Of a stretch of 34,448 nt of DNA, positions 15,839 to 23,796 are shown one piece after another. Made by a program: the position numbers and the translations under genes. Position 1 is the first letter of the stretch. Each line of letters opens with the position of its first letter. This stretch comes from Streptomyces sp. S3(2020) (GTDB lineage Bacteria; Actinomycetota; Actinomycetes; Streptomycetales; Streptomycetaceae): NCBI RefSeq assembly GCF_013044505.1, contig NZ_JABERD010000100.1, positions 1-34,448 of the forward strand, in the 5' to 3' direction. The notes beneath the pieces are model-generated. The model saw only the letters and a program-made list of their open reading frames with translations, had not been told where the DNA came from and did no database searches.

Positions 15839-17089
15839 ATGAGCCGCACGTCCCCCCACCGGCACCTCCAGGAAAGCGAGTTGAGCCGCCGTGGTCTGCT
15901 GAGGACCGCCGGCGGACTCGGCGCCGCCCTCGCCCTCGGGAGCGGCGCCTTCGCCGCCACCACCGCGGACGCCGCCCCGAGCACCTGGACCCACCCGGGC
16001 ATGCTGCACAACGCCGGCGACATCAACCGCGCCAAGGTCAGGGTCGCCGCCGGCACCGACCCCTGGCTGTCCGGCTGGAACAGACTGGTCGCCAACTCCC
16101 ACTCCCAGTCCACCTGGACCAACCGGGCCACCGCCACCGTCATCCGCGGCGGCACCGGCGAGAACTACGGCCTCCTCTACAACGACATCGCCGCCGCCTA
16201 CCAGAACGCCCTGCGCTGGCGGGTCGGCGGCACCGAGGCCAACGCGGTCTGCGCCGCGAACATCCTCAACGCGTGGTCCACCACGCTCACCGCGATCAAC
16301 GGCAACGCCGACCGGTTCCTCGCGGCCGGCCTCTACGGCTGGCAGTTCGCCAACGCCTGCGAACTCATGCGGGACTACGACGGGTTCGACCTCGCCGCCG
16401 CCCAGGACCTGATGGCGAACGTCTTCTACCCGATGAACAACAGCTTCCTGACCAACCACAACGACGCCTGCATCACCAACTACTGGGCCAACTGGGACCT
16501 GTGCAACATGGCCTCCGTCCTGGCCATCGGCATCCTCAACGAGGACAGCGCCAAGTACGACCAGGCCGTCACGTACTTCAAGTCCGGCGCCGGCAACGGC
16601 TCCCTCGCCCACGCGGTGCCGTACCTGTACACCGACTCCGACGGCTACGCGCTGGGCCAGTGGCAGGAGTCCGGCCGTGACCAGGGGCACACCGTCATGG
16701 GCATGGGCCAGATGGGCGCGATCTGCGAGATGGCCTGGAACCAGGGCGACGACCTCTACTCCTACGACAGCCGCCGCTTCATGAAGGCCGCCCAGTACGT
16801 CGCGAAGTACAACCTCGGCAACGACGTCCCCTTCACCACCTACACCTGGGGCACCGGCCAGAACTGCTCCCGGTCCTCCCAGACGGTGATCTCCGCCGCC
16901 TCCCGCGGCCAGATCCGCCCGGTCTGGGCGATGCTCCACTTCCACTACAACCGGCGCGTGAGCCTCGACGACAAGTACATCTCGGCGTTCTACTACGCCA
17001 ACGCCCCCGAGGGCGGCGGCGGGGACTACGGCTCCACCAGCGGCGGCTTCGACCAGCTCGGTTTCGGCACGCTGATGTACGCGAAGTAG
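15839..17089 (+). CDS. Alginate-lyase-family secreted protein, single domain
   Basis: Secreted protein of 416 residues. ATG at 15839 is preferred over an in-frame TTG at 15827 because TTGGAG then sits as ribosome site six bases before it. A Tat signal (LSRRGLLRTAGG) leads to a likely cleavage near TADAAPS. The mature part is one helical barrel domain, homologous to the lyase domain of the previous protein: HPGMLH...DI, AAAYQNAL, NILNAWSTTL, NYWANWDL (N214-W219) and QESGRDQGH (about 274-282) are shared in order. His, Arg and Tyr residues in and near these motifs are candidates for catalysis. Pfam Alginate_lyase members include PL5 and the glucuronan-lyase family PL38; I cannot assign the family. 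It lies 25 bp after its paralogue, likely a tandem duplication. Confidence 0.82.
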   Translation: MSRTSPHRHLQESELSRRGLLRTAGGLGAALALGSGAFAATTADAAPSTWTHPGMLHNAGDINRAKVRVAAGTDPWLSGWNRLVANSHSQSTWTNRATATVIRGGTGENYGLLYNDIAAAYQNALRWRVGGTEANAVCAANILNAWSTTLTAINGNADRFLAAGLYGWQFANACELMRDYDGFDLAAAQDLMANVFYPMNNSFLTNHNDACITNYWANWDLCNMASVLAIGILNEDSAKYDQAVTYFKSGAGNGSLAHAVPYLYTDSDGYALGQWQESGRDQGHTVMGMGQMGAICEMAWNQGDDLYSYDSRRFMKAAQYVAKYNLGNDVPFTTYTWGTGQNCSRSSQTVISAASRGQIRPVWAMLHFHYNRRVSLDDKYISAFYYANAPEGGGGDYGSTSGGFDQLGFGTLMYAK

Positions 17090-17104
17090 TAACCGGCATA
17101 TCGC

Positions 17105-17178
17105 ACATCGCATACAGTTCGCACGGTGCGTGCCAGACCTCACGCTGCGTACAGACGGTAGCGGACTGTATGCGATGT
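17105..17178. repeat. Inverted repeat built from two dispersed motif copies
   Basis: ACATCGCATACAGT at 17105-17118 is matched perfectly by its reverse complement at 17165-17178, a 14-bp stem with a 46-base loop. Each arm contains GCATACAG. It lies in the 193-bp gap after the lyase-like gene and before the esterase. It could be a hairpin, a two-site protein target, or a pair of inserted repeats facing each other. No T-tract follows, so a classical terminator is unlikely. Confidence 0.8.
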
Positions 17179-17282
17179 ACCCCGAACAGCCTCCAGTTCG
17201 CCTCGTGCACCGGAATACCGCGCCGTGATGTGGTGCTCTGTTGTTCACGGTGCACGAGTGCGGCGAGGAGGCTGGTGGTCGA

Positions 17283-18992
17283 ATGACGGCAGTCCAGGCA
17301 GATCCCGTGGTGAACACGCCGTACGGAGCCGTACGCGGCCGTCACGAGAACGGGATCGCGGTGTTCCGGGGCATCCCCTACGCGGCGCCCCCCTTCGGCC
17401 CCCGACGGTTCCGGCCGCCCCTCCCGCCCGAGCCGTGGGACGGGGTGCGGGAGGCGGGGGCCTTCGGCCCGACGGCACCGAAACCGCCGTACTCGGACGC
17501 CTTCGCGCAGTACCTGTCCGACCCGGTCGTGCCCGGCGACGACTGTCTCAACCTCAACGTATGGACACCGGAGCCGGGCCGCGGGGCCCGGCTCCCGGTT
17601 CTGGTCTGGTTGCACGGCGGCGCCCTGACCAGGGGATCCTCCGCCGTGCCGGTGTACGACGGGCATGGCTTCGCCCGGGACGGCGTCGTCCTCGTCTCCG
17701 TCAACTACCGGCTGGGAGTCGAGGGCTACGGCCTGTTCCCGGACACCCCCGCCAACCCGGGCCTGCGCGACCAGCTCGCCGCACTGGAGTGGGTGCACCG
17801 GTCGATCGGAGCCTTCGGCGGCGACCCCGCCCGTATCACCCTGGCGGGCCAGTCCGCGGGCGCGATCAGTGCCGGCGCGCTGCTCGCGACACCGCAGGCC
17901 CAGGGCCTGGTGCGGCGCGCGATCCTCCAGAGCGGCCCGCCCGAGGCCGTCGACCGCGACAAGGTACGGCGGATGGTGCGCCGCATGGCCACCCGGCTGA
18001 AGATCCCCGCCACCGCGGCCGCCTTCGCCGAGGTCGACCGCGACCTGCTGCTGCGCACCCAGGGCGAGGTCGGCCGGCTCAGCAGCCCGGTGCTCGGCGG
18101 CCCCGCCTTCGGCATCGTCGTCGACGGCGACCTCGTCCCGCGCGACCCCCTGGAGGCCCTGACCGAGGGTGACGCGGCCCGTGACGTCGACCTGATGGTC
18201 GGCTGGACCCGCGACGAGTACCGGCTCTGGCTGGTCCCCGGCGGCCTCCTGGAACGCGTCGACCGCCTCGGCCCCGTCGCCCTGGCCGGCGCCATGGCCC
18301 GCTGCCACGCCGGCCACGAGATACCGCGCGGCTACCGCGTCCTGCACCCCGACGCCGGCACCGCCGAGATCGTCGGCCAGATGGTCACCGACCACCTGCT
18401 GCGCCTCCCCCTGCACCGCCTGGCCGACGCCCGCCCCGGCACCGCGTACGTCTACGAGTTCGCCTGGCCCTCCCGCCGCCCCGCCCTCGGCTCCTGCCAC
18501 GCCCTGGAACTGGGCTTCGTCTTCGACACGGGCGACAGCCCCGAGTCCGCCAAGCTCGCCGGGGAAGGAGCTCCGCACGAGCTGGCCGAGGCGATGCACG
18601 GGGCGTGGGTGCGGTTCGCGGTCGACGGTGATCCGGGGTGGGAGGCATGGGACGAGACGCACCCGGTGCGGATCTTCGGCGACGCCCGCGACATCGGTGA
18701 CGTCGGCGACGAGCGGTCGGAATACGCGATCGACGACCGCCCGGCGCAGACAGCCGACGGTCCCCCGGATTTCGCATACAGTCCGCCGTACACGGCACAC
18801 GGCCCCCGCGATGCCGGGTTCGCCCTCTGGACCACCGACGCCACCACGGACGTCACCACCGCCACCGCCGACGTCACCCCTCCGGAATCCACACCCGCAT
18901 CGGTCCCTCCTGACGATTCGCCCACGCGTAGTACGGAACTGCGGTCAGTGGTACGGCGTCTCCGCCTCCCCGGCGCAGTCCGTCGGCAGTGA
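17283..18992 (+). CDS. Type-B carboxylesterase (PnbA-like) with a low-complexity C-terminal tail
   Basis: Predicted cytoplasmic alpha/beta-hydrolase of 569 residues that would remove acyl groups, perhaps acetyl or feruloyl decorations, from imported sugars. ATG at 17283 has GAGGAGG eleven bases upstream; a TTG at 17241 lacks a good site. The family opening is clear (FRGIPYAAPP, DCLNLNVW, oxyanion HGGA). The triad is Ser191 in GQSAG (the family usually has GESAG), Glu312 in RDEYR and His406 in SCHALEL. The esterase fold ends near residue 480. About 90 residues of Thr/Asp/Pro-rich sequence follow, and the last 119 bp overlap the convergent GH127 gene. That tail may be read-through past a lost stop. 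Confidence 0.88.
   Translation: MTAVQADPVVNTPYGAVRGRHENGIAVFRGIPYAAPPFGPRRFRPPLPPEPWDGVREAGAFGPTAPKPPYSDAFAQYLSDPVVPGDDCLNLNVWTPEPGRGARLPVLVWLHGGALTRGSSAVPVYDGHGFARDGVVLVSVNYRLGVEGYGLFPDTPANPGLRDQLAALEWVHRSIGAFGGDPARITLAGQSAGAISAGALLATPQAQGLVRRAILQSGPPEAVDRDKVRRMVRRMATRLKIPATAAAFAEVDRDLLLRTQGEVGRLSSPVLGGPAFGIVVDGDLVPRDPLEALTEGDAARDVDLMVGWTRDEYRLWLVPGGLLERVDRLGPVALAGAMARCHAGHEIPRGYRVLHPDAGTAEIVGQMVTDHLLRLPLHRLADARPGTAYVYEFAWPSRRPALGSCHALELGFVFDTGDSPESAKLAGEGAPHELAEAMHGAWVRFAVDGDPGWEAWDETHPVRIFGDARDIGDVGDERSEYAIDDRPAQTADGPPDFAYSPPYTAHGPRDAGFALWTTDATTDVTTATADVTPPESTPASVPPDDSPTRSTELRSVVRRLRLPGAVRRQ
18774..18787 (+). repeat. Copy of the dispersed motif, GCATACAGTCCGCC
   Basis: Read as FAYSPP in the esterase tail, a third reading frame for the same DNA motif. 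The tail around it is low complexity. Confidence 0.6.
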
Positions 18993-20727
18993 CGACACCG
19001 ATCCCGCCCAGCAGCTCGGGGTCGTACCGGACCGAGAGGTGGGAACCGTAGGGCAGGGTCAGGTCCTCGAAGCGGATGCCGGGCGGCTGGTCCACTCCCT
19101 CCAGACAGTGGACCAGGGGGCCGCGTTCGATGGCCACGCAGCCGCGTACGGCGTCCACGTACGGGTCGGGGCGGGTGAGCCGGGCGTCCGGTTCGAGGCC
19201 GAGGGTGAAGGTGTCGCCCGGCGACCAGCGGCGACGCACCCGCAGCCAGCCGGGGAGGGTCTCCGCGGGTGCTTCGCCGTCGGGGGCCGTCGCCGTGAAG
19301 TCCGTGCACCAGGACGGGATCCGCAGCGACAGCGTCCAGTCGGCGTCCGGCGCCTCCTCCACGGTCACCACGATCCGCCCGTCCCAGGGGTAGCCGGTCT
19401 CCACCCGGACCCGCCCACCGCCGGCCTCGTACACGCCCGTCGCGTACTGATGGAGCTGGAGCCCCTCGGCGTCGCCGCTCGCCATGTAGTGGGGGAGCGA
19501 GGCGAGCAGCCGCATCACGTTCGGCGGGCAGCAGGCGCAGCGGAACCAGGGGGTGCGGCGGGCCGCCTTGTCCGGTTCGTACGCGCCCTCGTACTCCTCG
19601 CGCACCTGGAGCGGATTGACGTACAGCCAGCTGTCGCCGTCGAGGCCGACGCCGGCCAGGAAGCCGTTGTAGAGGGTGTGTTCGACGAGGTCGGAGTACT
19701 TCGCGTCACCGGTCAGCAGCGCCATCCGCCACGACCACTGGATCGACGCGATGGCCGCGCAGGTCTCCGCGTAGGCCCGGTCCGGCGGGAGTTCGTACGG
19801 CTCCCCGAAGGACTCGCCCTCGTGACGGGCACCGACACCGCCCGTCAGATACGTCTTGGTCGCCACCATCACGTCCCACAGTCGCTCGGCGACCGCATAC
19901 AGTTCACGGTCGCCCGTCTCCGCGGCCAGGTCCGCCACACCCGCGAGCAGATACAGCTGCCGTACGGCGTGACCGGAGACCGTCGTGGCCTCGCGCACCG
20001 GTATGTGGTCCTGCCAATAGGCTCGGCCCAGATGGGGGTTGACGTCGGCGTCGAGCAGCCCGTGCCCGCGCCGGTCCACGAAGTGGCCGGCCAGCTCCAG
20101 CCAGCGCCGCTCCCCGGTCTCCCGGTACAGCTCCACCAGCGCGGTCTCGATCTCGGGATGGCCGCACACGCCGTCGATCCGCTTGCCCGGGCCGAGGACC
20201 GAGTCGATGTGGTCGGCGAACCGCTCGGCGACGTCGAGGAGTTCACGGCGTCCCGTCGCCCGGTGGTGGGCCACCGCGGCCTGGATCAGATGGCCCGCGC
20301 AGTACAACTCGTGGCCCCAGCCCAGTTCCTGCCAGCGGCGGTCCGGGCGGGCGACCTGGTAGTACGTCTGAAGATAGCCGTCGGTGTCCTGAGCGGCGGC
20401 CAGCAGCGCGGTCAACTCGTCCACGTGAGCGGCCAGTTCGGGATCGTCGGAGCGGTCCGCGAGCTGCCAGGACGCCGCCTCCAGCCACTTGTGCACGTCC
20501 GAGTCCTGGAACGGGAAGTCGCCCGTGAAGGAGCCCTTGCCGTCGGCGGCGGCACGGAGGTTGTCGAGGTTTCCGGCCGCCTCCAGCCGGGCGGGGCCCT
20601 GGGGAATGCTGACGTCGGCGTTGGTGGCGCGGCGGGCGGCCCAGAATCCGTCGGTGATGCGGGCGGCCGTCGCGGGACGGAGGGCGGTGTGCGCGCCCGG
20701 GGTGAGACGGATGGGGCCGGTGCTCAT
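18874..20727 (-). CDS. GH127 beta-L-arabinofuranosidase (HypBA1-like, DUF1680)
   Basis: Cytoplasmic retaining glycosidase of 617 residues that would release L-arabinofuranose from beta-linked arabino-oligosaccharides; no signal peptide. ATG at 20727 is preferred since GGAG lies eight bases before it and the longer frame to 20811 would cover an operator. The Zn-cysteine active site is visible: Glu321 and Cys323 in AYAETCAA, and Cys399 and Cys400 in CACCPPN. The spacing almost equals that of characterised HypBA1 (Glu338, Cys340, Cys417, Cys418), where the first of the paired cysteines is the nucleophile. The 3' end overlaps the convergent esterase by 119 bp. Two different operator types precede it. 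Some GH127 relatives act on other sugars, so the substrate is likely but not certain. Confidence 0.92.
   Translation of the reverse strand: MSTGPIRLTPGAHTALRPATAARITDGFWAARRATNADVSIPQGPARLEAAGNLDNLRAAADGKGSFTGDFPFQDSDVHKWLEAASWQLADRSDDPELAAHVDELTALLAAAQDTDGYLQTYYQVARPDRRWQELGWGHELYCAGHLIQAAVAHHRATGRRELLDVAERFADHIDSVLGPGKRIDGVCGHPEIETALVELYRETGERRWLELAGHFVDRRGHGLLDADVNPHLGRAYWQDHIPVREATTVSGHAVRQLYLLAGVADLAAETGDRELYAVAERLWDVMVATKTYLTGGVGARHEGESFGEPYELPPDRAYAETCAAIASIQWSWRMALLTGDAKYSDLVEHTLYNGFLAGVGLDGDSWLYVNPLQVREEYEGAYEPDKAARRTPWFRCACCPPNVMRLLASLPHYMASGDAEGLQLHQYATGVYEAGGGRVRVETGYPWDGRIVVTVEEAPDADWTLSLRIPSWCTDFTATAPDGEAPAETLPGWLRVRRRWSPGDTFTLGLEPDARLTRPDPYVDAVRGCVAIERGPLVHCLEGVDQPPGIRFEDLTLPYGSHLSVRYDPELLGGIGVVTADGLRRGGGDAVPLTAVPYYAWANRQEGPMRVWIPEG
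19895..19907 (+). repeat. Copy of the dispersed motif, GCATACAGTTCAC
   Basis: Within GH127, read on the minus strand as ELYAVA, the same frame as the copy in the dehydrogenase. It shares GCATACAGTTC with the intergenic copy at 17110. Confidence 0.6.
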
Positions 20728-20745
20728 GCGGGAGGCTCCAGGGGA

Positions 20746-20759
20746 GGAAGCGTTTGCCG
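20746..20759. promoter_or_regulatory. Operator-like site GGAAGCGTTTGCCG upstream of GH127
   Basis: Close to AGAAAGCGCTTGCCG at 31794, sharing the AAGCG-TTGCCG layout. It lies about 20 bp upstream of the start codon and just before a short 10-bp direct repeat (GGTCTGCCTA/GGTCTGCCGA at 20761-20780). Confidence 0.45.
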
Positions 20760-20797
20760 AGGTCTGCCTAGGTCTGCCGAGGTCGTGAGCATAAGTA

Positions 20798-20809
20798 GCA
20801 ACCGGTTCC
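20798..20809. promoter_or_regulatory. Operator GCAACCGGTTCC upstream of GH127
   Basis: AACCGGTT-type palindrome 71 bp before the GH127 start and just after the LacI stop at 20846. Its relatives flank the second LacI gene and the second importer. Confidence 0.6.
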
Positions 20810-20845
20810 ACGACAAGAGGCCCTCGGTGCCCGCGGCCGCGCCGC

Positions 20846-21901
20846 CTAGCCCTTCAGCGGCGCCACCGAGTCCCGTACCACCACATGCGTGCCCAGCAGC
20901 AGATGCTCGTCCGGGGTGTTCGGTTCGCGCCCCAGCGCGGTCCTCACGGCGAGCCTGCCCAGTTCCTCGTAGGGAACATGCACGGTCGTCAGCGCGGGAT
21001 GCAGATCCCTGGCGAACGGGATGTCGTCGTACCCGGCCAGCGACACATCGCCCGGCACACTGACGCCCGCCTCGTGCAGCGCGGTGAGCGCGCCGGCCGC
21101 GACCATGTCGGTGGCGGCGACCACGGCCGTGAAGTCCAGCTTCCGCTCCAGCGCCTCGCGCATCAGCCGGTGGCCCGAGTCGCGGGTGAAGTCACCGTGC
21201 AGCACCAGTTCCCCGGCGGGCTCGACGCCGCGCGCCCGGTGGGCGGCGAGATAGCCGCGCTCACGCCCCTGCGCCGTGGTGTGGTCGGGCCTGCCGCCGA
21301 GGAACAGCACCCGCTGGTGGCCCTGCGCGAGGACGTGCGCGACCAGGGCGTAGGCGCCGCCCTCGTTGTCGTACTCGATGACCGTGACCGGTGCCCCGGG
21401 CCCCAGCGGCGGGCGCCCGCACAGCACGAGGCGGGAGCCGGCCGAGGCCAGCGAGTCGGCCATACGGCGGGTGCGCTCGCGGTACTCGACGGTGTCGGCG
21501 CCACCGCCGACCAGGATCACGGCGGCCGCCCGCTGCGCGCGCATCATCTCCACGAACTCCAGTTCGTGCCGTGCGTCGCCCTCCGTGCTGCACACCAGGC
21601 ACAGATGGCCCAGCCGCGTCGCCTCACGCTCCACGCCGTGCGCCATCAGCGCGAACGACGGGCCGGTGATGTCCTCCAGCACGAACGCCAGCGTGGGCGT
21701 GCCGACGCCCGCGATCGCCTTGGCGCGCGCGTCGGCGACGTAGTCCATCTCGCGGACCGCCCGCATCACGCGCGTACGGGTCGCCGCGCTCACCGGATAG
21801 ACCCCGCCCAGCACCCGTGACACGGTCGAAGCGGACACCCCCGCGCGCGCCGCCACATCCCTGATGGTGCTGCGGCTCGCGTCCTCGCTCTTCCTGGTCA
21901 T
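20846..21901 (-). CDS. LacI-family transcriptional regulator (second copy)
   Basis: Sugar-responsive DNA-binding regulator, 351 residues. ATG at 21901 has GAGG about seven bases upstream. HTH: TIRDVAARAGVSASTVSRVL at about 12-31, then the hinge segment DARAKAIAG. The effector domain ends LGTHVVVRDSVAPLKG. It is a paralogue of the regulator at 4680. A GGAAACCGGTTCCC palindrome lies 64 bp upstream of its own start, implying autoregulation. The same core precedes GH127 immediately downstream and the second importer operon at 7582. Together these suggest its regulon. Effector unknown, possibly an arabinose- or galacturonate-containing oligosaccharide. Confidence 0.93.
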   Translation of the reverse strand: MTRKSEDASRSTIRDVAARAGVSASTVSRVLGGVYPVSAATRTRVMRAVREMDYVADARAKAIAGVGTPTLAFVLEDITGPSFALMAHGVEREATRLGHLCLVCSTEGDARHELEFVEMMRAQRAAAVILVGGGADTVEYRERTRRMADSLASAGSRLVLCGRPPLGPGAPVTVIEYDNEGGAYALVAHVLAQGHQRVLFLGGRPDHTTAQGRERGYLAAHRARGVEPAGELVLHGDFTRDSGHRLMREALERKLDFTAVVAATDMVAAGALTALHEAGVSVPGDVSLAGYDDIPFARDLHPALTTVHVPYEELGRLAVRTALGREPNTPDEHLLLGTHVVVRDSVAPLKG

Positions 21902-21964
21902 ACCTGCCTCGCCCCTCTCCCCGGGCTTGTCGGCCCACCCCTCGGGAACTGCGGCAACAAGGAT

Positions 21965-21978
21965 GGAAACCGGTTCCC
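21965..21978. promoter_or_regulatory. Operator GGAAACCGGTTCCC upstream of the second LacI gene
   Basis: A 14-bp near-perfect palindrome (one mismatch pair at the ends) in the 261-bp gap before the regulator. This is the best member of the AACCGGTT family in the window and supports self-control of the regulator. Confidence 0.65.
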
Positions 21979-22162
21979 GATCCGGAGGCTAGCAGCGGCG
22001 GAGGGCCGGGACGAGGGGGCTGCGGCAGGAACCGCGGCGACGGTCGTCGGCGGGTGGACGGTGCGGGCCGCGGGGAAGGGCCGGGACGAGGGTGAGGGGG
22101 AGTGGCTACGACGGCACCGGGGCCGCCGCCCGTGCGGGGCCCGGTGCCGTGGGGTCGTACGC

Positions 22163-23608
22163 TCAGGCGGTGGCGGTGGCCGTGGCGGCGCCGAACCACC
22201 GGGGCAGCCGATCGAGCAGCTCCTCCTGGTCCTCACCGACCCACGCCACATGGCCGTCCGGCCGCAACAGCACGGCGGGCACGTCCAGTTCCGCACTCAG
22301 GTCCACGACGTGGTCGACCCGGTCCGCCCAGCCCTCGACCGAGAGCCGGCCGCCGCCGGTCCGGTCGAGCAGCAGCCCGCGGCCGGAGCGCGTCAGCTCG
22401 TAGAGGCGCCCCTGCGTCAGCTTCACGTCCCGCAGCCGCCGGCCCAGGAGTTCGTGGCCCTCGCCGAAGTCGTAGCGGATGTCGAGCGCGGTGACCTTCT
22501 CGATCAGGTGCCGGGTCACGCCCTCGAAGTCCATCAGCTCCGCCATCAGCCGCCGTACCGCCTGGGCGGTCGGGTCGGTGGAGATGAGCAGGTTCTGCAC
22601 GCGGGTGTTGTCCAGTACGGCGGCGGCCACCGGACGCCGTTCGCCCTGATAACTGTCCAGCAGCCCCTCGGGAGCCTGGCCCGTGATCTCGGCGGCCAGC
22701 TTCCAGCCGAGGTTGAAGGCGTCCTGGATACCGAGGTTGAGGCCCTGTCCGCCCAACGGCGGGTGCACGTGCGCCGCGTCGCCGGCCAGCAGCACCCGGC
22801 CGACCCGGTAGCTGTCGGCCAGCCGGGTGGCATCGCCGAACCGGGAGAGCCAACGCGGCGAGTGCACCCCGAAGTCGGTTCCCGAGCAGGCCCGCAGCTG
22901 CCGCTTGAACTCCTCCAGGGTCGGCGGGACCGAGCGGTCCTCGGCCACCCCTTCGGCGGGTACGACGACGCGGTACCGCCCCTCCCCGACGGGCCCGAGC
23001 CCGAACCGCTTCTCGGTCTGCCGGATCCTCGTCACGACGGCGGCGATCGTCTCCGGGGCCTCCGTCACCTCCATCTCGCCCAACAGGGTTTCGGCCTGGG
23101 CGGGTTCACCGGGGAAGCCGACGCCGATCAGTTTGCGCACGGTGCTGCGCCCGCCGTCGCAGCCGACGACATAGCGCGAGCGCAGCCGTGTGCCGTCGGC
23201 GAGTTCGACGTCCACCCCGTCCTCGTCCTGGCTCACCCCCACGACTTCGCAGCCGCGCCGGATCTCGGCACCCGACTCGACGGCGTGCTCGGCCAGCAGG
23301 CGATCGGTGACGGGCTGCGGGATGGCGAGGATGTAGCCGTGCGCGGTGTCCAGCTCGGGCACCGGCTTCTCGATGGCGGCGAAGTAGCCGCCGCCGACCG
23401 GGAATTGACGACCGTGCGCGAGGAACCGCTCCAGCAGGCCGCGCTGGTCCATCACCTCGATACTGCGTACGTGGAGGCCGAGCGAGCGGACGTACGCGGC
23501 GGGCTCGGCGTCCTTCTCCAGTACGAGCACCCGCACGCCGTGCAGCCGCAGTTCGCCGGCCAGCATCGAGCCGGTCGGTCCGCCACCGGCGATGATCACG
23601 TCGATCAT
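22163..23608 (-). CDS. rox: Rifampicin monooxygenase (Rox), FAD-dependent
   Basis: Cytoplasmic class A flavoprotein monooxygenase of 481 residues that inactivates rifamycins using NADPH and oxygen. Start ATG at 23608 follows a G-rich site (GGGGGT) and begins directly with MIDVIIAGGGPTG, the FAD-binding turn at residues 8-13. Further hallmarks are GCDGGRSTVRK and the GDAAHVHPPLGGQGLN FAD ribityl motif. I recognise long stretches shared with the Streptomyces venezuelae enzyme, including RSIEVMDQRGLLERFL and AGTDFGVHSPRWL-type segments, up to the FGAATA end. A rifamycin-associated element lies 84-102 bp upstream, which supports the call strongly. It has no link to the sugar genes around it. Confidence 0.93.
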   Translation of the reverse strand: MIDVIIAGGGPTGSMLAGELRLHGVRVLVLEKDAEPAAYVRSLGLHVRSIEVMDQRGLLERFLAHGRQFPVGGGYFAAIEKPVPELDTAHGYILAIPQPVTDRLLAEHAVESGAEIRRGCEVVGVSQDEDGVDVELADGTRLRSRYVVGCDGGRSTVRKLIGVGFPGEPAQAETLLGEMEVTEAPETIAAVVTRIRQTEKRFGLGPVGEGRYRVVVPAEGVAEDRSVPPTLEEFKRQLRACSGTDFGVHSPRWLSRFGDATRLADSYRVGRVLLAGDAAHVHPPLGGQGLNLGIQDAFNLGWKLAAEITGQAPEGLLDSYQGERRPVAAAVLDNTRVQNLLISTDPTAQAVRRLMAELMDFEGVTRHLIEKVTALDIRYDFGEGHELLGRRLRDVKLTQGRLYELTRSGRGLLLDRTGGGRLSVEGWADRVDHVVDLSAELDVPAVLLRPDGHVAWVGEDQEELLDRLPRWFGAATATATA

Positions 23609-23691
23609 GGAACCCCCAAAAACGAACGCACTGTGTGAATCGCTGATTTCCGCGGTTTCTGGCTTCGACCGGAGATTCTGCGGCACGAGGG

Positions 23692-23710
23692 GGGTCTTGC
23701 CGCAAGCCAC
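23692..23710 (-). promoter_or_regulatory. Rifamycin-associated element (RAE) upstream of rox
   Basis: On the minus strand this contains GGCTTGCGGCAAGACCC, with the CTTGC-G-GCAAG inverted repeat. It agrees with the published actinomycete RAE consensus (about GGGGCTTGCGGCAAGGCCC) except at the edges. RAEs mark rifamycin-inducible resistance genes. TATAGC at 23723-23718, just upstream, could be the -10 element. Confidence 0.85.
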
Positions 23711-23733
23711 AGGGTGCGCTATAGGTTAAGAGT

Positions 23734-23758
23734 GGCAAGGAGTAGCTGACTCCTTGCC
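23734..23758. terminator. Strong hairpin between mmuM and rox
   Basis: GGCAAGGAGT at 23734-23743 pairs perfectly with ACTCCTTGCC at 23749-23758 around a five-base loop AGCTG. It sits 39 bp beyond the mmuM stop on that strand and upstream of the rox promoter. It probably ends mmuM transcription and insulates rox. No long T-tract follows. Confidence 0.7.
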
Positions 23759-23796
23759 TTTCCCTTTGCCGCCCGTCGGCGCCCTACGCCCTAGGC

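Noticed and set aside
18628..21063. An 811-codon plus-strand open frame
   Set aside because: Antisense to GH127 and part of the second LacI gene, whose active-site and HTH motifs are intact.
22061..23638. A 525-codon plus-strand open frame
   Set aside because: Exactly mirrors rox. Composition is typical of a shadow frame.
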